A stretch of DNA of 36,883 nt from the NCBI GenBank assembly GCA_019308905.1, contig JAFDHF010000040.1, positions 1 to 36,883 on the forward strand, written 5' to 3'. The DNA is from Deltaproteobacteria bacterium (GTDB lineage: Bacteria; Desulfobacterota; BSN033; WVXP01). The notes beneath the pieces were generated by a model, which saw nothing but the letters and a program-made list of their open reading frames with translations, did not search any database and was not told the DNA's origin. Below, piece after piece: positions 32,086 to 36,883 of the stretch (its first letter is position 1; the number at the start of each line of letters is the position of its first letter). The position numbers and the translations under genes are program-made.

Positions 32086-32913
32086 TTACCGGCTTGCCCG
32101 CATGGCCTTCTGCCTCCTCCGGTAGAGTTCGATTAGGAGGAAGACCGTTACGGTGAGGGATATCAGCATCGTTGCGATCGCCGTTATGGTCGGGTCGGTC
32201 TCCATTGTCATGCTGTCCCACATTTTCTTGGGCAGCGTGTTGGCGGTAGTCCCGCAGATAAAGATCGCTATGATCACCTCGTCAAAAGAGGTGAGGAAGG
32301 CAAAAAGGGCGGCCGAAAGAACCCCGGTCCTGATGAGGGGGAAAGTGACCCTGTAGAAGGTCGTTATTCGGTTTGCTCCGAGGTTCATGGCCGCCTTTTC
32401 CAGGTTGACATCAAATCCTTGGAGAGTAGCGGTTACGATTACGATTACGTATGGGGTAGCCAAGACCGTGTGTGCAATGGTCAGCCCCAGGATGGAGCCT
32501 ATCAGTTTCAGCTTGGCAAAGAAAAAATAGATAGCGATCGCCAGTATGATCACCGGCAGAATCATGGGTGAGAGCATAAACCCGTACATCAGCTCCTTTC
32601 CCCCGAAATCGGAGCGGACAAAGCAGAAGGCGGCTAGGGTGCCGAGGAAAGTCGCCAGGAGTGTCACGGAGAAGGCGACCTTGAAGCTCGTCCAGGTGGC
32701 AGTCGTCCACTCGTAGTTGGAAAAGAAGCTCCTGTACCACTGGAGCGAGAACCCCCTGGGCGGGAATTCGAGGTAACGTTGCGCCTCAAAAGAGAGGGGT
32801 ATTATTATGAACACGGGCAATACGAGAAAAGCGAGAATCATGTAGGACATAAGGGATAGGGAGATTTTCCCCATATCCCTTTCCCGGCCGTATTCCTTGG
32901 CGGATATGCTCAT
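32086..32913 (-). CDS. potC: Spermidine/putrescine-type ABC permease (PotC-like), copy 2
   Basis: This inner-membrane permease has 275 residues. The opening PLSFEAQRYLEFPPRGFSLQWYRSFF is the PotC signature, and the EAA loop is LEKAAMNLGANRITTFYRVTFPLIRTGV. Its ATG overlaps the stop of potB by four bases (ATGA), giving translational coupling. A short basic tail (YRRRQKAMRASR) ends the protein. Confidence 0.92.
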   Translation of the reverse strand: MSISAKEYGRERDMGKISLSLMSYMILAFLVLPVFIIIPLSFEAQRYLEFPPRGFSLQWYRSFFSNYEWTTATWTSFKVAFSVTLLATFLGTLAAFCFVRSDFGGKELMYGFMLSPMILPVIILAIAIYFFFAKLKLIGSILGLTIAHTVLATPYVIVIVTATLQGFDVNLEKAAMNLGANRITTFYRVTFPLIRTGVLSAALFAFLTSFDEVIIAIFICGTTANTLPKKMWDSMTMETDPTITAIATMLISLTVTVFLLIELYRRRQKAMRASR

Positions 32914-33791
32914 ACCCTTTTGCCCCAGAGCTTGTCGAATCCGACGATCCTGCCGGATGTCAGGAGTATCCCGATTATCAGGAACAAGAGCAGGAAAGAG
33001 GCTGCGGAGGCGAATCCCCAGTTGAGCAGGACAGAGACCGCCTGGTCGATTATCATGGAGATCATCATCTCCTTCGGCCCGCCTAGCAGCACCGGCGTTA
33101 CGAAAAAACCGACCGAGATCACGAAGACGAGGATGCTCCCCGCCAGGATTCCTGGGATACTCAAGGGAAGAAATACCCTTCGAAAGGCCTCGAACGGCCT
33201 CGCCCCGAGATTCTGGGCCGCCTTCAGGAGCCCCCGGTCGATCCCGGTCATGACACTGTAAAGGGACAAGACCATGAAGGGCATCATGACGTGAACCATG
33301 CCGATCGTGAGACCGAGGGAATTGTATATTATCTTTAAAGGCTTATCGATTAGTCCCAGTTTCATGAGGGTCTGGTTTATGATTCCGTTTCTTCCCAGAA
33401 TCATTATCCATGCATAGGTCCGGACCAGGAGGCTCGTCCAGAGGGGAATCAGGACGAGAATGAGCCTCAGATTGGCCTTCTTCGGAGGGAGGCTCGACAA
33501 GTAGTAGGCGAGAGGATAGCCGAGCAGAAGGCACCACAGGGTGACGACAAAGCTGATCCTGAGGGTCACGTACAGGGAATAGAGGTTGACCTTGCCGTGA
33601 AAGAAGGCGAGGTAATGCCTGAGGGTGAACTCCGGTGAAAAGAAACTCATGAGCAGCATTCGCAGGAGCGGATATACGTAGAAAAAACACAGGTACAGGG
33701 CGAGCGGCAGAACGAGATAGAATGCTCTGCCCGCCAGTCTTTCCCGGAGCATGCTCCACCGCGATACGTGGGCCAAGGACGGTTCCATCAT
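32910..33791 (-). CDS. potB: Spermidine/putrescine-type ABC permease (PotB-like), copy 2
   Basis: This permease has 293 residues. Two adjacent ATGs (33791 and 33788) are possible. It shows the PotB signature LLVRTYAWIMILGRNGIINQTL and EAA loop LLKAAQNLGARPFEAFRRVFLPLSIPGI. Six hydrophobic segments are visible. In this copy the order is potA-potD-potB-potC, unlike potA-B-C-D on the plus strand, so the two modules are not a simple recent duplication. Confidence 0.92.
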   Translation of the reverse strand: MMEPSLAHVSRWSMLRERLAGRAFYLVLPLALYLCFFYVYPLLRMLLMSFFSPEFTLRHYLAFFHGKVNLYSLYVTLRISFVVTLWCLLLGYPLAYYLSSLPPKKANLRLILVLIPLWTSLLVRTYAWIMILGRNGIINQTLMKLGLIDKPLKIIYNSLGLTIGMVHVMMPFMVLSLYSVMTGIDRGLLKAAQNLGARPFEAFRRVFLPLSIPGILAGSILVFVISVGFFVTPVLLGGPKEMMISMIIDQAVSVLLNWGFASAASFLLLFLIIGILLTSGRIVGFDKLWGKRV

Positions 33792-33820
33792 GTGTCTCGT
33801 TGATCGGGTTTCCGCCTACG

Positions 33821-33853
33821 GGGGAATGGAAGGATGGTGCCCCTCCATTCCCC
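33821..33853 (-). other. Strong intercistronic stem-loop after potD copy 2
   Basis: GGGGAATGGA at 33821-33830 pairs perfectly over 10 bp with 33844-33853 around a 13-base loop. On the minus strand it lies 11 bases after the potD stop and before potB. No T-run follows in that direction. It matches in position the stem-loops after the other three binding-protein genes. Confidence 0.65.
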
Positions 33854-33864
33854 GAAAGCCGCCG

Positions 33865-34959
33865 TTATTCCAGGAGCCACTTGTTGTATCTCTCTATGGC
33901 TCTGGCCCTATTGCTCTTTCCATCCGGCCCTATTTCCGTCCACCACCTCACGTTGTGCCAGTATGCCTTTGCGAGGTTCTTCGGGGACGTGTTCAGGTCC
34001 TTGGCTATCTTGGGATCGATGTACTTTGTCGCCTCCATGTTGCTCGGCCCGTAGGGAGCCTTCGAAGAGAAGCACGCCTGCCTCTTGGCATCCAGGACGT
34101 AGTTCATCAGCTTGTAGGCCGCTTCCCTGTGCTTTGCCCCCTTTATGATGCACCAGTTGTCGGCCGCGAGTTTCTGCTGGTTGAACTCGACATCCACCGG
34201 CGCCCCGTCCCACTTAGCCGCAATGACTCGAGGTCCTATTGTACAGGCGATGTCGATCTCGCCGTTCACCAGCATCTGTACGGCCTGGGCGTGAGACTTG
34301 TACCACTTGGTTATGTAAGGCTTCAGCCTGGTTATGCTCCTCCAGGCCCTTTCCACGTCGATGGGGTAGAGCTTGTCCATGGGGACCCCGTCGGCCATGA
34401 GGAATACCTCGTACTGAGGCGGTATGCCGCCGTAAGGGTTCGGGAAGCTCCTTGCACCGGGGAACTTCTTTACGTCCCAGACATCGGCCCAGGATCTGGG
34501 GTGATCCTTCTTGAAGGTATTGGTATTGTAACAGATGTTAAAGGAGTATATCCTCCCTGCGATGGAGTATTTCCTCTTGGTCTCCGGGATTATCTGGGCC
34601 AGGATCTTGGGGTCGAGCTTCGAATAGTCGAGTTCTTCCAGATATGCCTTCTTCCCCTCTGTCAGGGTGATGATGGCCGGGATATCGGTCAGGATGAGGT
34701 CCCACTCGATATTCCCGCTGTCCACCTGGGCCTTGATCTTCGCGACCACAGGCGGGGAAGTCATGATGACCTTGATCCCCGTATCCCTTTCAAAGGGTTC
34801 ATAGAAACATTCTTTTTCTAGCTGGGCTGACCTTCCTCCCCAGTTGCACACCACGACCTGCTGGCCTGCAAAAGCCGGCGGCGCAAACCCGCCCGCCAAG
34901 CCGAAGAGGAGCACAAGGCCGAGCAGACTGCCAAGAATCATTCCACCCTTCTGTTTCAT
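33865..34959 (-). CDS. potD: Spermidine/putrescine-type solute-binding protein (PotD-like), copy 2
   Basis: This periplasmic binding protein has 364 residues from the ATG at 34959, with AAAAGGAGG 7 bases upstream; 11 residues of further in-frame sequence are ignored. The signal peptide (MKQKGGMILGSLLGLVLLFG..) ends near AFA-GQQ. The mature start VVVCNWGGRSAQLEKECFYEPFERDTGIKV is the same family as copy 1, and both share W-AD/EVWDVKKFPG-like stretches. Ligand unknown. It is preceded by a perfect hairpin and a strong Shine-Dalgarno-like sequence without an obvious start codon. Confidence 0.9.
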   Translation of the reverse strand: MKQKGGMILGSLLGLVLLFGLAGGFAPPAFAGQQVVVCNWGGRSAQLEKECFYEPFERDTGIKVIMTSPPVVAKIKAQVDSGNIEWDLILTDIPAIITLTEGKKAYLEELDYSKLDPKILAQIIPETKRKYSIAGRIYSFNICYNTNTFKKDHPRSWADVWDVKKFPGARSFPNPYGGIPPQYEVFLMADGVPMDKLYPIDVERAWRSITRLKPYITKWYKSHAQAVQMLVNGEIDIACTIGPRVIAAKWDGAPVDVEFNQQKLAADNWCIIKGAKHREAAYKLMNYVLDAKRQACFSSKAPYGPSNMEATKYIDPKIAKDLNTSPKNLAKAYWHNVRWWTEIGPDGKSNRARAIERYNKWLLE

Positions 34960-34985
34960 GATGAATCCTCCTTTTGCGAGTTTCG

Positions 34986-35006
34986 AGGGCAAAACCCTTT
35001 TGCCCT
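34986..35006 (-). other. Perfect stem-loop upstream of potD copy 2
   Basis: AGGGCAAAA at 34986-34994 pairs over 9 bp with 34998-35006 around a 3-base loop. It lies in the 169-base gap between potA and potD on the minus strand, about 15 bases upstream of potD's ribosome-binding site. It could protect the 5' end of the potD message after processing. The gap also has AAAGGAGGTGA on the minus strand at 35030-35040. Confidence 0.55.
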
Positions 35007-35128
35007 GCGAGTCGTACTTTACTTCGGAATCACCTCCTTTCCGGGAGTAATGCTGAGTCCGGCCGAATCTGTCGGTTTGATCTTTCCGGCGGATTGAACG
35101 GTCATAGAGTAACCGGAACCGGCGAGAA

Positions 35129-36214
35129 TCAGAAAAGAGTCATGTCGTCGGCGTCCCAGCCCACCATTACCGAGTCGCCTCTCGAGAGTGTGGGCACGCC
35201 CTTGCGGTTCTGGAGCTTAAGGAAGACCTCCTCCTTTTTCCCTTCGATCAGGATCATGAGTTTTGTCGCCTCTCCCACATAGATGATGCCTCCAACGGTG
35301 CCTCGGTAGCTGTTCTGCCTCTGCTGGCCGTGATCGAGGAGGCTTACCTTTTCCGGCCTCAGGGAGATGCTCACCTCTTCGCCTTCGAGGTCCTCTTTTG
35401 GGACCGCCTTTATCTGGAGCCCCCCCGGGGTCCGGATGTGAACGAGGCCCTCCTCTCTGCCGACGATCCTGCCCTCGAGGAGGTTTGTTTCACCGATGAA
35501 ATCAGCCACGAATCTGGTTCGAGGCTTGTCGTACAGTTCTGCCGGCCTGCCGAGCTGCTCCAGCCTGCCCAGGTTGAGCAGCGCCACCGTGTCGGACATG
35601 GTGAGAGCCTCGCTCTGATCATGGGTGACATAGATGGCGGTAAAGCCGAGTTCCTCGTGGAGGTGCTTGATCTCGAGTTGCATGTGTTCGCGCAGCTTCT
35701 TGTCCAGTGCACCCAGGGGTTCGTCCATCAGCAGCACGGGGGGCTTGAAAATAAGGGATCGGGCCAGGGCTACACGTTGCTGCTGGCCTCCGCTCAGCTG
35801 TTTGGGGTAGCGGTTGCCGAATCCCTGGAGCTTGACCAGGGCCAATGCCTCTTTGACCATCGCTTCTATTTGGCTCTTGGGGAGTCTCCTCGTGGTGAGT
35901 GGAAAAGCGATGTTCTCAGAGACGGTCATGTGGGGGAAGAGGGCGTAGTTCTGAAAAACCATCCCGATGTTCCGCTTGAAGGGAGGAATGCCGGTCAGCG
36001 CCCGGTCGTCCAGGTAGATGTTCCCTTCGGTCGGCTTCTCGAATCCCGCGACCATGTTCAATATGGTCGTCTTGCCGGACCCGCTCGGTCCCAAAAGGGT
36101 CAGGAACTCCCCCTTTTGGACGTGAAAAGAAACGTCGGAAACGGCTACCACATCGCCGAACCTCTTTGTCAGTCTCTCAAAGCGGATCGTCGAGCCGCTT
36201 GTCTGTCTTGTCAT
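35129..36214 (-). CDS. potA: Spermidine/putrescine-type ABC transporter ATPase (PotA-like), copy 2
   Basis: This ATPase has 361 residues if the ATG at 36214 is used (GGAG just upstream). A GTG at 36283 overlaps the stop of the preceding gene by four bases and an ATG lies at 36244, so the start is uncertain. Walker A is GPSGSGKTT, the Q-loop VFQNYALFPHMTV, the signature LSGGQQQRVALARSL and Walker B LLMDEPLGALD, followed by a TOBE-like C-terminal domain with SLRPEKVSL. It is strongly paralogous to copy 1. It precedes potD with a 169-base gap. Confidence 0.92.
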   Translation of the reverse strand: MTRQTSGSTIRFERLTKRFGDVVAVSDVSFHVQKGEFLTLLGPSGSGKTTILNMVAGFEKPTEGNIYLDDRALTGIPPFKRNIGMVFQNYALFPHMTVSENIAFPLTTRRLPKSQIEAMVKEALALVKLQGFGNRYPKQLSGGQQQRVALARSLIFKPPVLLMDEPLGALDKKLREHMQLEIKHLHEELGFTAIYVTHDQSEALTMSDTVALLNLGRLEQLGRPAELYDKPRTRFVADFIGETNLLEGRIVGREEGLVHIRTPGGLQIKAVPKEDLEGEEVSISLRPEKVSLLDHGQQRQNSYRGTVGGIIYVGEATKLMILIEGKKEEVFLKLQNRKGVPTLSRGDSVMVGWDADDMTLF

Positions 36215-36279
36215 CTCTCCGGTTGCCTGTTCCAGGAATCCCATGCTTCGATCTTTGGCGTTCCCAGGGCGATCCTGCC

Positions 36280-36883
36280 TCACTCGAAGTAGCCTCGTAC
36301 CACTTCCCGGCCGTCTTTGACCATCACCCTGCCGCGGGCAAAAACGGTGTCGATTCTATAATCCTTTTCTAGGAGAAGAAGATCCGCGTCCTTGCCAGCC
36401 TCGATCGAGCCCTTCCTGTATTGGAGCCCGAGGGTCCGTGCCACGTTCAGGGTGACCACTTTCAAGGCATCTGAAAAGGAGACTTCGCAGTTCTCCACGA
36501 TGACCAGGAACATGCGATAGAGAGAGTCGACGCCGACCTTTGTCAGCCCGGTCTTGTTCCCCTTCTCGTCGAGGATCGGCATGGACACGTTCCCATCCGA
36601 ACTCATGGTAACCCGGTCGATGGGTGCCCCTGCCTCGAGGATGAGAGAGAGGGCACGGTCCGGGCGAATGCCCGTAAGGCTGCCGTATTCCGGACTCATT
36701 ATGGCTGAGAGATCGACCGTGCCGCCCATTTTCAAGAGTCTTACGGCCTGGTCCAGGACATCGGGATCAGAGCGGTTTACGTGGGTCGGCACAAAGTGGC
36801 AGACAGGAATACCGGTAGTTTCGAGCAGATCGAAGAGTCGATCCATCCGTTCGGGTCTTGTCCCCACGTGGATGTGCACCACC
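36280..36883 (-). CDS. iadA: Isoaspartyl-dipeptidase-like amidohydrolase, C-terminal part (cut by window edge)
   Basis: Only the C-terminal 200 residues are in the window; the gene runs off its right end. Features match the beta-aspartyl peptidase (IadA) subgroup of metal-dependent hydrolases: FVPTHVNRSDPDVLDQAVRLL, GGTVDLSA, the Asp-bearing TMSSDGNVSMP, and the closing KGSIEAGKDADLLLLEKDYRIDTVFARGRVMVKDGREVV. Family enzymes cleave isoaspartyl dipeptides. Its stop overlaps a possible GTG start of potA by four bases. It seems to be the first visible gene of the minus-strand operon; the operon's promoter lies outside. Confidence 0.85.
   Translation of the reverse strand, partial: VVHIHVGTRPERMDRLFDLLETTGIPVCHFVPTHVNRSDPDVLDQAVRLLKMGGTVDLSAIMSPEYGSLTGIRPDRALSLILEAGAPIDRVTMSSDGNVSMPILDEKGNKTGLTKVGVDSLYRMFLVIVENCEVSFSDALKVVTLNVARTLGLQYRKGSIEAGKDADLLLLEKDYRIDTVFARGRVMVKDGREVVRGYFE

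Noticed and set aside
31097-32125. 342-codon open frame on the plus strand opposite the M24 gene
   Set aside because: Mirror frame of a well-supported peptidase gene with no recognisable domain or ribosome-binding site.
33751-34821. 356-codon open frame on the plus strand opposite potD copy 2
   Set aside because: Antisense shadow of a clear solute-binding-protein gene.

Overview
The window is a dense, accessory-type block of uptake and catabolic genes from a GC-rich Gram-negative bacterium. Export signals on the solute-binding proteins, two PotABCD-type and two Liv/Urt-type ABC transporters, and a sigma-54 activator all fit a proteobacterial or Desulfobacterota-like genome. The lineage is an inference from style; no rRNA, tRNA or other marker gene is present. 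I see 34 supportable genes and no phage, IS element, CRISPR array or RNA gene.

Layout on the + strand. (1) 26-5346: a promoter and long leader, then a branched-chain amino-acid-type ABC operon in the order SBP-ATPase-ATPase-permease-permease. (2) 5435-8416: three tightly coupled genes for an HcnABC/opine-oxidase-like flavoprotein dehydrogenase (2Fe-2S subunit, FAD subunit with a BFD-type Fe-S domain, DAO-family subunit). (3) 8417-8799: a repeat-bearing intergenic region. (4) 8800-10536: a PAS-PAS-AAA sigma-54 activator with a TyrR/Fis-type HTH. (5) 10537-10889: three copies of a GGTTC-N6-GAACC-type palindrome and a textbook sigma-54 promoter. (6) 10890-18337: a small ACT-like protein, an ornithine-carbamoyltransferase-like enzyme, a five-gene UrtABCDE-type transporter and an iron alcohol dehydrogenase. 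(7) 18511-28400: an MBL-fold hydrolase, potABCD, a TRZ/ATZ-type amidohydrolase, an M20 amidohydrolase, a NodB-fold deacetylase and an Fe-S flavoprotein.

Layout on the - strand, convergent with the above (36883 to 28431): an isoaspartyl-dipeptidase-like amidohydrolase cut by the window edge, potA, potD, potB, potC, an M24 peptidase, an arginine-deiminase-fold enzyme and a second M20 enzyme paralogous to the one on the + strand.

Taken together the genes look like a scavenging island for small nitrogenous compounds: four importers, each beside enzymes that cleave C-N bonds (deamination, decarbamoylation, amide or peptide hydrolysis, amine oxidation). The best candidate for an undescribed system is the sigma-54 unit at 8.7-18.3 kb: an activator, its probable upstream binding sites, an ACT-like partner, a Urt-type importer and a carbamoyltransferase whose ornithine-binding Asp is replaced by Asn. 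Two further points stand out. A strong stem-loop directly follows the stop codon of all four solute-binding-protein genes. The LivG-type ATPase of the first operon has lost the ABC signature motif while its LivF partner keeps it.
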